A stretch of 36,631 nucleotides of DNA. It comes from Lautropia sp. GTDB lineage: Bacteria > Pseudomonadota > Gammaproteobacteria > Burkholderiales > Burkholderiaceae_E. The stretch covers positions 1-36,631 of the forward strand of contig JAUNKF010000021.1 in NCBI GenBank assembly GCA_030532895.1, given 5' to 3'. Shown here piece by piece: positions 17,623 through 25,997 of this stretch; position 1 is the first letter of the stretch; every line of letters starts with the position of its first letter. The notes below the pieces were generated by a model. It was given only the letters and a program-made list of their open reading frames with translations, had not been told where the DNA came from and did no database searches. A program made the position numbers and the translations under genes.

Positions 17623-19518
17623 TCATCTCCTTTTTAGTTTTTCTTGGATCCAGCCCGCTGCCTTCTCCGCGATCATCAGCGTCGGGCTGTTGGTATTGCC
17701 GCTCGTGATCAACGGCATGATGCTGGCATCGGCAATGTAGAGACCCTCGATCCGTCCACCTCGGCCATCGAGCACACGCAGGCGTGAATCGACAACGGCC
17801 TGTGGGTCATCGTCTCGGCCCATTTTGCAGGTGCCAACCGGATGGAAGATCGTGGTGGCGATGTCACCGGCAAGCCGCACCAAATCATCATCACCCTGAT
17901 ACTGAACGCCCGGCTTCCATTCCTCAGGTTGATAAGGTGCCAGCGCCGATTGGGACACGATGCGGCGCACGACTCGCAGGCTGTCAGCCGCCACCTGACG
18001 GTCTTCGGGCGTGCTCAGGTAATTGGGGGCGATGGCGGGCGCCTCGCGGAAATCCGCCCCCTTCAGCCGCACGCTGCCGCGTGAGCCGGGGTTCAAGTTG
18101 CAGACGCTGGCCGTGAAGGCATCGAAGCGATGCAGCGGCTCACCAAAGGCATCGAGGCTCAGGGGCTGTACATGAAACTGGATGTTCGGATACGGCTGCT
18201 CGGGTGAGGAACGGGTGAACAGCCCCAGCTGCGAAGGTGCCATGCTCATCGGCCCGCGCCTGCGCAGCAGATAGTCGAGGCCGATACGTGCCTTGCCCCA
18301 TAGGCTGGCCGACAGCGTGTTGAGCGTGGGCACGTGCTTCACCCGATACACGGCCCGGATCTGCAGATGATCCTGCAGGTTGGCCCCGACGCCGGGCAGC
18401 ACGATGCGGGACTGGATGCCATGTTCGCTCAGCTGATCAGGGGCACCGATGCCTGAGAGTTGCAGGATATGCGGGGTGCCGATGGCCCCGGCACACAGCA
18501 CCACGGCCTTGGCCGCCCGAAGCTCGACGCTCTGCTGCCCGTCCCAGAGCTTCACCCCGGTGCAGGCCGTGCTGCCATCGGGCCGTGTCACCAGCAACAG
18601 CTGCTGCACCTGCACGCCCGTCCAGACGCGCAGATTCTGACGCGATCGGGCGGGCCTCAAGAATGCCTTGGCCGTGTTCCATCGCCAACCGCTGCGCTGA
18701 TTCACCTCGAAATAGCTGACGCCTTCGTTGTCGCCCTGATTGAAATCATCGGTGGCCGGGATGCCGGCCTGCTGCGCCGCCTTGGCAAAGGCATCCAGAA
18801 TCTCCCAATGAAGCCGTTGCCTCTCCACGCGCCACTCACCGCCCATGTGTCGCCCTGCGCCATCCGGCCCGACCTCAGCATCGCGATTCGGGCCGCCCTG
18901 ACACGGCGGCGGCCCTGCGCCTGCTGACCCGCCCCGTATGGCGTCGGCATGACGGCCCATTCCCGCTGCACGGCCCGAGCTTCCGGAACGCTCGGTGCCG
19001 ACTGAAGCGCCGCGATCGTGCGCGCTGCCATGAAAACGGGCAAAAGCTTCACGTTCCCCGGCCTGCCAGCGGCCCGCCTGCGCGGGGTCGAGCCGGTAAT
19101 GGTCTTCGTGGGCCATGAAAGCCGGCAACACGTTCTGCCATCGCCAGGTGTCATCATCGGTAAGCGCCGCCCACTGCTCGTAATCGCGCGCTTGCCCGCG
19201 CATGTAGATCATGCCGTTGATGCTGGAGCAACCACCCAGCACCTTGCCACGCGGATAGCGCAGCCGGCGTCCATTCAGCCCGGCATCCGGCTCGGTCTGA
19301 AAGCACCAGTCGGTGCGCGGGTTGCCGATGCAATACAGATAACCCACCGGGATGTGCACCCAAGGGTAATGGTCTGCCTGGCCGGCTTCGAGCAACAGCA
19401 CCTGCGTCCTGCCATCCTGGCTCAAGCGGTTCGCCATCAGCGCACCTGCCGTGCCGGCGCCGACCACGATGATGTCGTGCTCGGTCGCGGCAAAAACCGA
19501 ACGCGGGTTGCCTGCCAT
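17623..19518 (-). CDS. GMC-family FAD-dependent oxidoreductase (choline/alcohol dehydrogenase-like)
   Basis: A 631-aa flavoenzyme that oxidises an alcohol group. Start set at ATG 19518, which follows GGAGGGAGGAG by about 10 nt. A longer reading to 19602 adds no domain. Seen: the FAD dinucleotide motif DIIVVGAGTAGALMANRLSQ, the GMC signature RGKVLGGCSSINGMIYMRG, and the C-terminal catalytic pair FHPVGTCKMG (His) and SGNTNSPTLMIAEK (Asn). Between HEDHYRLD and GGEWRVERQRLHWEILDAFA there are about 80 residues of Gly/Arg/Ala-rich low-complexity sequence where relatives usually have a 15-20 residue loop. The frame stays open through it. It is coupled to the GntP permease downstream. Confidence 0.9.
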   Translation of the reverse strand: MAGNPRSVFAATEHDIIVVGAGTAGALMANRLSQDGRTQVLLLEAGQADHYPWVHIPVGYLYCIGNPRTDWCFQTEPDAGLNGRRLRYPRGKVLGGCSSINGMIYMRGQARDYEQWAALTDDDTWRWQNVLPAFMAHEDHYRLDPAQAGRWQAGEREAFARFHGSAHDRGASVGTERSGSSGRAAGMGRHADAIRGGSAGAGPPPCQGGPNRDAEVGPDGAGRHMGGEWRVERQRLHWEILDAFAKAAQQAGIPATDDFNQGDNEGVSYFEVNQRSGWRWNTAKAFLRPARSRQNLRVWTGVQVQQLLLVTRPDGSTACTGVKLWDGQQSVELRAAKAVVLCAGAIGTPHILQLSGIGAPDQLSEHGIQSRIVLPGVGANLQDHLQIRAVYRVKHVPTLNTLSASLWGKARIGLDYLLRRRGPMSMAPSQLGLFTRSSPEQPYPNIQFHVQPLSLDAFGEPLHRFDAFTASVCNLNPGSRGSVRLKGADFREAPAIAPNYLSTPEDRQVAADSLRVVRRIVSQSALAPYQPEEWKPGVQYQGDDDLVRLAGDIATTIFHPVGTCKMGRDDDPQAVVDSRLRVLDGRGGRIEGLYIADASIMPLITSGNTNSPTLMIAEKAAGWIQEKLKRR

Positions 19519-20125
19519 CTGGGGGCGTCTCCTCCCTCCTGCTCCTTGGTCGGGGATGGGCTGAACAGGTTCATGGGGACATTGCCCCATCAACGAGGGC
19601 ACGTTGACCTGAAAGGAGATTCAGCCTTTCCCTTCTGCTGGCTCGTCATCGTGTTCGATACGGCCAGCCCACAATGTCATCTTTTTTAACGCCTGGATCA
19701 ATCTGGGGAAAACCCCGCCATCAGTAGACAGGCTATTCGTGTTAGCCACATCCGACAGCCATCACCGGCATGAAAACGGTGCAGGGCTTGCACCATGCAC
19801 GGCGCGGCAGGCTTTTTCTGGGCATGTTCAATTCGGGGCATTCAACGGGGCATTCAAGGCACCGATCGGGCAGGAAGCGCACCGTATCCGCGGTGACGAA
19901 GCCAGGCGCAGATGGGCTAGAATGCTCTTTTTCACATGTGATGCACCGGTTCGCCACGACAGCGGACAGCACAACGCCGTGCATCATATGCGTTAGCCGC
20001 CCGTTTGCCCGCACTGCACCGCCATCGTCCGCAGGCGTCGCCCGATCCGGCGACGGTACTTGCCCTGTCGATGGCTTGTCTGACCGTTTTGAGGCAAGCG
20101 GTGCTTTCACCTCGCTCTTGCCACC
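19519..20125. other. intergenic region between GMC gene and the sulfur cluster
   Basis: 607 bases between divergent operons. It holds the GGGGCATTCAA direct repeats (19820-19857), a TAGAAT -10-like hexamer at 19918-19923 without a clear -35, and directly after it the 10-bp palindrome TCACATGTGA (19932-19941). These make a credible control region for the Fcc/Sox operon. No small gene is supported. Confidence 0.5.
19820..19857 (+). repeat. direct repeats GGGGCATTCAA
   Basis: GGGCATGTTCAA (19820-19831), GGGGCATTCAA (19835-19845) and GGGGCATTCAA (19847-19857). The last two are identical and 12 bp apart. They lie about 60 bp upstream of the candidate -10 of the sulfur operon and look like tandem activator sites. 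Confidence 0.5.
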
Positions 20126-20776
20126 TTGATTCGTGACCGCTTCACCCACCGGGGAATCCGTGTGGGCGTTAGCTGGGTTGCGCTGATGCTGCTGGGCACC
20201 GCCGCTCACGCACAGCCTGAACCCGCCGCCCACCGCCCAGACCGTGTTGCGCCCACGCCTTCCGCCCCAGCTGATGCAGCCGGGGTGGTGATGCCGTTTG
20301 CCCCGACAGGGCCGATGGCTGATGGCGTCGCGCAACCGCATCCGCACGCGCCCGATGCGCGCCATCGACCCGTGACGCCCCCTGTCGCGCCCCTGGAACT
20401 GCCCCTGGTACTTGCTGCCCGGGATGCCGATCAGGACGCCCCCCCGCCTGTCGGGCAGGCCACACGCCCGTCCGGGCGTGCATCGGCCGGCGCCTCCCCT
20501 CCCGACCGTGATGTCACGGTACTTGCCGCCGGTTGTGCCAATTGTCATGGGCCTGTGGGCCATCCGCCCGAAGGGATTCCGCCGCTGGAAGGTCTGCCAC
20601 TCGGCTACCTGCGGGAACGGCTGAACGCCTTCAAAACGGGCAAGGCCCCCGATGCCACCGTGATGACGCGCCTGCTCACCAGTCTGGATGCAACAGCGCT
20701 GGAGGCGCTGGCCCGGTGGTTTGCCCGCCAGCCGCAGCCCGCCACAGGCCAGACGGCCGGTCGAGGCGCCCGATGA
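20126..20776 (+). CDS. monohaem cytochrome c, FccA-like subunit of sulfide dehydrogenase
   Basis: A 216-aa periplasmic cytochrome. The signal (GVSWVALMLLGTAAHA) is followed by a ~100-residue Pro/Ala/His-rich linker and then one class I cytochrome domain with CANCH at residues 137-141. The domain continues GPVGHPPEGIPPLEG and LRERLNAFKTGKAPDATVMTRL, which supplies the distal Met. This matches the small cytochrome of flavocytochrome c sulfide dehydrogenase, which takes electrons from the FccB flavin. The start is uncertain: TTG 20126 keeps the arginines before the signal but has no ribosome site, while GTG 20162 has GGGGA close before it. fccB follows after 73 nt. Confidence 0.8.
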   Translation: MIRDRFTHRGIRVGVSWVALMLLGTAAHAQPEPAAHRPDRVAPTPSAPADAAGVVMPFAPTGPMADGVAQPHPHAPDARHRPVTPPVAPLELPLVLAARDADQDAPPPVGQATRPSGRASAGASPPDRDVTVLAAGCANCHGPVGHPPEGIPPLEGLPLGYLRERLNAFKTGKAPDATVMTRLLTSLDATALEALARWFARQPQPATGQTAGRGAR

Positions 20777-20849
20777 TCAGCACGCGCCTCAACCAAGCCC
20801 GTGGGCATACCGTGCACAACGCCCAGCTGGCGCCACGTCGAGATCTGCC

Positions 20850-22175
20850 ATGACCAACACACGTCTGGATCAATGTCGGCAGCATGACCTCACTGCCCCC
20901 CGTTTGAATCGACGCCAGTGGCTTGCCTCGGCCGGCCTCGCCAGCCTGAGCAGCTTGGCCATGCCCGCTTTTGTGCGTGCCGGCGCGGCATCGGCCCATG
21001 TCGTCGTCGTGGGCGGTGGCTTTGGGGGGGCGACGGCAGCCCGCTATCTGAAGCAGTTTGCCCCGCAGATCAGGGTGACGCTGATCGAAACGGCGCGCCG
21101 CTTCTACACCTGCCCCTTTTCCAACCTGTATCTGGCGGGCCTGCGAAGCTGGGATAGCCTCGGCCACGGCTTCGACGGTTTGAAAGCCGCCGGCATCACG
21201 GTCATCCATGCCCGTGCCGATCAGGTCGATGTGGCCAAACGCCGGCTACGCCTGTCCAATGGGCAGCTGCTGTCCTGGGATCGACTGGTGCTCTCGCCCG
21301 GCGTGGACATGCGCTGGGATGCACTGCCCGGTTATGACGAGGCGGCCGCCCAGCTCGCCCCGCATGCCTGGAAGGCCGGCCCGCAAACCCGGCTGCTCCA
21401 CGAGCAACTGCGGGCCATGAAAGACGGCGGCACCTTCATGATGGTGATCCCCGACAACCCGTTCCGCTGCCCACCCGGCCCCTACGAACGGGCAGCGATG
21501 GTGGCGCATTACTTCAAGCATCACAAGCCGCGCAGCAAGATCCTGCTGCTCGACGCCAAGGACAATTTCTCCAAAAAGGCACTGTTTCAGCAAGGCTGGC
21601 GTGCCTGCTATGGGGACATGATCGAGTGGATCGGCCAATCGGATGACGGGCAGATCCAGCGTGTGGACGCCAAAACACGCACGGTGGAAAGCCTCTTCGG
21701 CACACGCCACCAAGCCGATGTGCTGAACGTGATTCCGCCACAACGTGCCGGGCTGATCGCCGTGCAGGCCGGGTTGACGGACGCCAGCGGCTGGGTACCG
21801 ATCCATCCGGATCGCTTCGAGTCCACCCTGGCCCGACATGTCTTCGTGCTGGGCGATGCCACCATCGCTGCGCCCATGCCCAAATCGGGCTTTGCGGCCA
21901 ACACACAGGGCAAACTGGCGGCCGCCGTCATCGCCGCCGAGCTGAGCGGGCAGCCACGACCCGAAGCGCGTTATGCCAACACCTGCTACAGCCTCATCGA
22001 CACCGGCTATGGCATCTCGGTGGCCGGCGTCTATCACCCTGAAGACGGTCGCATGGTGGAGGCAGCGGGCGGTGGCGTCAGTCCGCTCGATGCCGATCGC
22101 GCCTATCGCGAGGCCGAAGCCCGCCATGGGTCGGCCTGGTATCAGGCGATCAGTACCGACATCTGGGATCGCTGA
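20850..22175 (+). CDS. fccB: flavocytochrome c sulfide dehydrogenase flavoprotein subunit
   Basis: A 441-aa periplasmic flavoprotein. I chose ATG 20850 because it gives a twin-arginine signal (LNRRQWLASAGLASL, R21 R22). A frame from 20688 would overlap the cytochrome gene. Seen: FAD motif VVVVGGGFGGATAARYL (~51-67), C88 in FYTCPFSN, which aligns with the Cys that binds FAD covalently in FCSD, and the redox pair C207 (RCPPGPYER) and C379 (NTCYSLIDTGYGIS). The full FCSD cysteine set is thus present. The enzyme oxidises sulfide or persulfide and passes electrons to the FccA cytochrome upstream. Confidence 0.93.
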   Translation: MTNTRLDQCRQHDLTAPRLNRRQWLASAGLASLSSLAMPAFVRAGAASAHVVVVGGGFGGATAARYLKQFAPQIRVTLIETARRFYTCPFSNLYLAGLRSWDSLGHGFDGLKAAGITVIHARADQVDVAKRRLRLSNGQLLSWDRLVLSPGVDMRWDALPGYDEAAAQLAPHAWKAGPQTRLLHEQLRAMKDGGTFMMVIPDNPFRCPPGPYERAAMVAHYFKHHKPRSKILLLDAKDNFSKKALFQQGWRACYGDMIEWIGQSDDGQIQRVDAKTRTVESLFGTRHQADVLNVIPPQRAGLIAVQAGLTDASGWVPIHPDRFESTLARHVFVLGDATIAAPMPKSGFAANTQGKLAAAVIAAELSGQPRPEARYANTCYSLIDTGYGISVAGVYHPEDGRMVEAAGGGVSPLDADRAYREAEARHGSAWYQAISTDIWDR

Positions 22176-22186
22176 GCAGGACACCT

Positions 22187-23404
22187 ATGGTCGACCATCC
22201 GCTCTGGGTCAGTTTCGGATTGGGCGCTGCCTTCGGCGCAGCCGCCCGGCTCAGCCGCTTCTGCCTGCTGCGCGGGCTGGCCGAAGCCTGTCCGCCAGGC
22301 CCTGCCAGCCCGGCGTCTGCGGCGCCTGCCCCGGCCGCCGAAGGCGCACCAGCACTGCGAAGCTTCGCGCTGGCGCTGGCCGTGGCGCTAGTCGGCACGC
22401 AGTTGCTCGCAGCCTGGGGCGATATCCCGCTCGAACGGGCACTACCGGTTCGCCCCCAGTTCTCACCATGGGGGGCACTCTTGGGCGGCCTGCTCTTCGG
22501 TATCGGCATGGTGTTGGCCCGTGGCTGCGCCGCCCGCGCACTCGTGCTGCTGGCAGGCGGCAATCTTCGTGCCCTCTGGGTATTGCTGTGGCTCGGTCTG
22601 GGCGCGCAGGCCAGCATGACCGGCGTGCTCGCGCCGCTGCGCCAACAGCTGCAAGGCTGGGGCATGATGACACTGGCCCACCCCACACTCGATGGCTGGC
22701 TGCAAGCCTGGGGACTGCCCGCGCCCGTCACGCTGTGGCTTGCCACCGGTGTGCCGAGCCTGCTGCTCCTGGCCTATGCCCTGGGCCATGCCAGCCTGCG
22801 CGCCGCACCTGCCCGGTGGTTGGGTGCCCTCGTCATCGGGCTGTGCGTGGCAGCAGGGTGGTGGGCAAGCGCGCATGTGGGCACCGATCCCTTTGATGAA
22901 CAACCGCTCAGCTCGCTCTCCTTCATCAGCCCGGTGGCCGAGGTCTGGCTCTACCTGCAGGTGGCGGTGGGCCGAGAGCTGGCCACGGGCGTGATGCTGG
23001 TGCTGGGCGTGCTGGCCGGCGCGGCTATCGTCGCACTCGTGACGCGCACAGCGCGTTGGGAAAGCTTCCAGTCCGCCGCCCGGATGGGTGCCAGCGCCGC
23101 AGGCGGCCTCTTGATGGGTTTTGGCGGTGTGGTGGCCTTGGGCTGCTCGATCGGGCAAGGGCTGGCCGGCCTCTCGACACTGGCCATCGCCAGCCTGCCC
23201 CCGGTCATCGGCATCGTGGCAGGTGCCTGTCTGATGCTGCGCTGGCAAGCCGTGCTGCCCAGCACTGATCGAGCACACGGTGATCCTGCACAGAACGATC
23301 CTGCACACGCCTGTCCGGCACCGATCGTCCGCCCGGAATCCGAGCACCGGCCCGGTAGTGCACCTGCCCACGCAGGCTCTACCGCCAACCCCCCAGCCCT
23401 CTGA
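22187..23404 (+). CDS. YeeE/YedE-family sulfur compound transporter
   Basis: A 405-aa integral membrane protein with two related halves. Conserved segments are GAAFGAAARLSRFCLLRGL near the N-terminus, GIGMVLARGCAARALVLLAGG in the first half and GFGGVVALGCSIGQGLAGLS in the second. The single Cys in each matches those thought to relay thiosulfate in YeeE/TsuA. The family imports thiosulfate or other sulfur species, and its place between two sulfide-dehydrogenase flavoproteins supports this. A Pro/Ala loop (residues ~35-60) and a polar C-terminal tail are non-conserved. It starts 11 nt after fccB. Confidence 0.85.
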   Translation: MVDHPLWVSFGLGAAFGAAARLSRFCLLRGLAEACPPGPASPASAAPAPAAEGAPALRSFALALAVALVGTQLLAAWGDIPLERALPVRPQFSPWGALLGGLLFGIGMVLARGCAARALVLLAGGNLRALWVLLWLGLGAQASMTGVLAPLRQQLQGWGMMTLAHPTLDGWLQAWGLPAPVTLWLATGVPSLLLLAYALGHASLRAAPARWLGALVIGLCVAAGWWASAHVGTDPFDEQPLSSLSFISPVAEVWLYLQVAVGRELATGVMLVLGVLAGAAIVALVTRTARWESFQSAARMGASAAGGLLMGFGGVVALGCSIGQGLAGLSTLAIASLPPVIGIVAGACLMLRWQAVLPSTDRAHGDPAQNDPAHACPAPIVRPESEHRPGSAPAHAGSTANPPAL

Positions 23405-23553
23405 TGAGCCTGCCGATGCACCCATGCCCCCCCTTGCCGCTTTGAGGCTGCCCGAATACCGCTTGAAACACCATCCAGAACGAACTGGCTGACAGACAGC
23501 TTGCTTGAAACCAGCCCCCTTCACCGCCTGACAACACGCTTCGAGGTTGCCCC

Positions 23554-24894
23554 ATGAAACGCCGTCATCTCCTGCACATCCCCCCTGCCCTGGCCCTGGC
23601 CGCTACGCTGCCCAACGGGGCGCAGGCATCTCCCCTGGCCCCCGGTGCGCTGGCCAGCCGCAGCAGCTTCATCCCCCGCCGCGGCAAAGGCCCGCGCATC
23701 GTGATCTGCGGTGGCGGCTGGGGTGGGCTGACCGCAGCCGCCTATCTGCGACAGCTCGTGCCAGCCGCCGAGGTCATCGTGATCGAACGCAACCCGACCT
23801 TCTGGTCGGGGCCGATGAGCAACAAGTGGCTGATCGACATCGTGGGCACCGATTTCGTGCATCGTGACATGCTGCGGCCTGCGCGCAGCTACGGCTACAC
23901 GCTGTTGCAGGCCGAGGTGATGGATTTCGAGCGCGAGAAACGCCGCGTGCAGACCTCGCTCGGCTGGCTCGACTACGATTACCTGATCCTCTCGGGCGGC
24001 ATCCGCGATGCCTTCAACGCCTGGTTCGGTGATGACGGGCAGACGATCGACTACACGCGCCTGCATTATTCGAGCGCCTATCTGCCCAACCGCGAGATGC
24101 TGTCGCTCAAGCGCCGCGTGCATGACTTCAAGGGTGGCACGCTGGTGATGACGATGCCGCCCCCCCCGCACCGCTGCCCGCCCTCGCCCTATGAGCGCGC
24201 CTGCCTGATCGCCGCTCACATCAAGCGCAACAAGATTCCGGGCAAGATCGTCATCCTCGACCCCAAACCCCGTATTGCGCCGATCAGCGTCGGGTACCAG
24301 CAGGCTTTCGAGGAGCTGTATCCGGACATCATCACCCATGTGCCCAACGCCAAGGTGAAAGAAGTCGACCCCTACAAGCGCCACATCAAGACGGCGGCCG
24401 GCGACTTCGATTTTGATGAGGCGATCCTCATGCCCCCGCACCAGGCCGCCGATCTGGTCTGGCGTGCCGGCCTGATCGGACAGGATGACAAGGGCAAGCC
24501 CACCGGCTGGACCGACATGAACCCACGGTACTACCATGCCAACCAGGATGATCGTGTCTACATCGTGGGGGACTCGATGGGGCCGATCTCACCACAGTTC
24601 GGCCACTATCCGAAGAGCGCCCATGTGGCCAATGCCATCGGCAAGATCGTGGCCAAGAACATCGCCGAGCGAGTCGCTGGCAAGACCGTCACGCCCACGC
24701 TACCCGACAACCTTTGCTACATGATGGTCAACACCGAGCCACAGGAGGCCATCTCGGTGCTCTTCGACTACGAGGTGGACGGCAAGGGTCAGGTCATCCA
24801 GAATCAGGTGGACATGGATGTCCGCTCGGCCGACCTCGTGAAGGAAGACTTCGCCTGGTTTGCCACCCGCCTCAATGAGTTCCTGAAGCCCTGA
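23554..24894 (+). CDS. second FCSD-type flavoprotein lacking the FAD-binding cysteine
   Basis: A 446-aa paralogue of FccB. A signal sequence (MKRRHLLHIPPALALAATL) and the FAD motif RIVICGGGWGGLTAAAYL are present. The redox cysteines C208 (HRCPPSPYERA) and C388 (NLCYMMVNT) are kept. The position equivalent to C88 of the first copy is Gly86 (FWSGPMSN), so FAD is probably held non-covalently. It matches the SoxF/FCSD flavoproteins that lie beside soxYZ. GAGG sits 7 nt before the ATG. soxY follows after 19 nt, so this copy may act on SoxYZ-bound sulfur instead of free sulfide. That role is inference. Confidence 0.88.
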   Translation: MKRRHLLHIPPALALAATLPNGAQASPLAPGALASRSSFIPRRGKGPRIVICGGGWGGLTAAAYLRQLVPAAEVIVIERNPTFWSGPMSNKWLIDIVGTDFVHRDMLRPARSYGYTLLQAEVMDFEREKRRVQTSLGWLDYDYLILSGGIRDAFNAWFGDDGQTIDYTRLHYSSAYLPNREMLSLKRRVHDFKGGTLVMTMPPPPHRCPPSPYERACLIAAHIKRNKIPGKIVILDPKPRIAPISVGYQQAFEELYPDIITHVPNAKVKEVDPYKRHIKTAAGDFDFDEAILMPPHQAADLVWRAGLIGQDDKGKPTGWTDMNPRYYHANQDDRVYIVGDSMGPISPQFGHYPKSAHVANAIGKIVAKNIAERVAGKTVTPTLPDNLCYMMVNTEPQEAISVLFDYEVDGKGQVIQNQVDMDVRSADLVKEDFAWFATRLNEFLKP

Positions 24895-24913
24895 TCCCGA
24901 GCACGCCCCGATC

Positions 24914-25639
24914 ATGCCGCACACGACCCTCTCCTCCCTTTCCGAGTGCCCTGAAGACGGGCGCAATGCCGGGGCCAACGGCCAGGAGCCCCACCACGGC
25001 CAACAGATGATCAGCCCCCACCCCGTGTACGCCCGGCCTCCAGCCATCGGACGCCGACAGGCGCTGCTGACCGGCCTGGGCGCCGCCGCCATGCTCGGCG
25101 CCGGTCTGGGCCTGTCACGGCCGACACGGGCGCAAGCCTCGACACCAGCGCCCATGCAGCCCGAGGGCGCCGGCACGGCTGGCACCAATCCCGGTACCTC
25201 CGCCGCCACAAACCCCGGTGCGCACAACGGTCAAGACTCGCACAGCGCTCGTCAAGCCCAACTGCTGGAGCCGAATCCGGTCGAATTCAAACGGGAGTTC
25301 GACCGGTTCCTGGCCGGCAAAGCCCCCCAATCCAACGGCCTGAAACTTGAGGTGCCGGTGCTGGCCGACAACCCGAGCGCCGTGCCGGTGAAAGTGACCG
25401 TGACGCTGCCGATCACCGAAACGGACTGGTGCGAGGAGCTGATCCTGCTGGCCGAGAAGAATCCGATTCCGCTGGCCTGCCGACTCTTCTTCACGCCACT
25501 GGCCGGGGTGGCCGAGGCAGCGGTCCGTGTGCGGTTGAGCCAATCCCAGACGCTTCACGCGCTGGCCCGAATGAAGCGTGGCCAGATTCTGGTCGCCAAA
25601 CAGGACGTCACGGTGGCCGCCAGCGGCTGTGGCATGTAG
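24914..25639 (+). CDS. soxY: SoxY, sulfur carrier subunit
   Basis: A 241-aa protein. A Tat signal (IGRRQALLTGLGAAAMLGAG) and a Ser/Thr/Pro/Gly linker precede the SoxY domain (from ~115: VPVLADNPSAVPVKVTVTLP). The swinging-arm Cys is C239 in SGCGM-end, where most SoxY end in GGCGG, so the flanking glycines differ. Two further Cys (DWCEE and LACRL) are present that are not part of the usual motif. Sulfur intermediates are carried on the C-terminal Cys in complex with SoxZ. Start at ATG 24914 has no strong ribosome site. ATG 25007 is an alternative that still keeps the Tat motif. Confidence 0.9.
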   Translation: MPHTTLSSLSECPEDGRNAGANGQEPHHGQQMISPHPVYARPPAIGRRQALLTGLGAAAMLGAGLGLSRPTRAQASTPAPMQPEGAGTAGTNPGTSAATNPGAHNGQDSHSARQAQLLEPNPVEFKREFDRFLAGKAPQSNGLKLEVPVLADNPSAVPVKVTVTLPITETDWCEELILLAEKNPIPLACRLFFTPLAGVAEAAVRVRLSQSQTLHALARMKRGQILVAKQDVTVAASGCGM

Positions 25640-25664
25640 CCCGCATTCAACGAGGAATCCACGC

Positions 25665-25997
25665 ATGTCTCAATCGACACCTCCCCGAATCTGGGTCAGC
25701 AACCTGAAACCCAAACGAGGCGACGTGCTGCGCGTGCGCGCCCAGATCAGCCACCTGATGGAAACTGGCCTGCGCCTGGACGAACAAGGCAACATCCGCC
25801 CGCGCAACATTCTCACCCGCTTCGAGGCCCGCCTGGGAAGCGCGCTGATCTTTGCCTGGGAACCCGGCTCGGCCATCGCGCGCAACCCTTACATCGAGTT
25901 CACTTTCCTGGCCCGTGAAAGCGGCGAGCTACGTTTTCTGTGGCACGGCGACGAGGACTTCCGGCTCGAAGCCCAGCGCCAGATCGAGGTGAGCTGA
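25665..25997 (+). CDS. soxZ: SoxZ, partner of SoxY
   Basis: A 110-aa protein starting MSQSTPPRIWVSNLKPKRGD, with ATG 25665 preceded by GAGGA at 9 nt. A frame from 25578 would overlap soxY and is rejected. The SoxZ pattern is clear: VRAQISHLMETGLR, NPYIEFTFLARESGELRFLW and the closing DEDFRLEAQRQIEVS. It forms the SoxYZ heterodimer that carries sulfur on SoxY. It ends the sulfur cluster. No SoxA, X, B, C or D lies in the window. Confidence 0.93.
   Translation: MSQSTPPRIWVSNLKPKRGDVLRVRAQISHLMETGLRLDEQGNIRPRNILTRFEARLGSALIFAWEPGSAIARNPYIEFTFLARESGELRFLWHGDEDFRLEAQRQIEVS

Noticed and set aside
19742-20563. Minus-strand frame over the control region and cytochrome gene, with several Cys
   Set aside because: The Cys spacing does not form a known cluster motif, and the plus strand has a clear CANCH cytochrome with a signal peptide.
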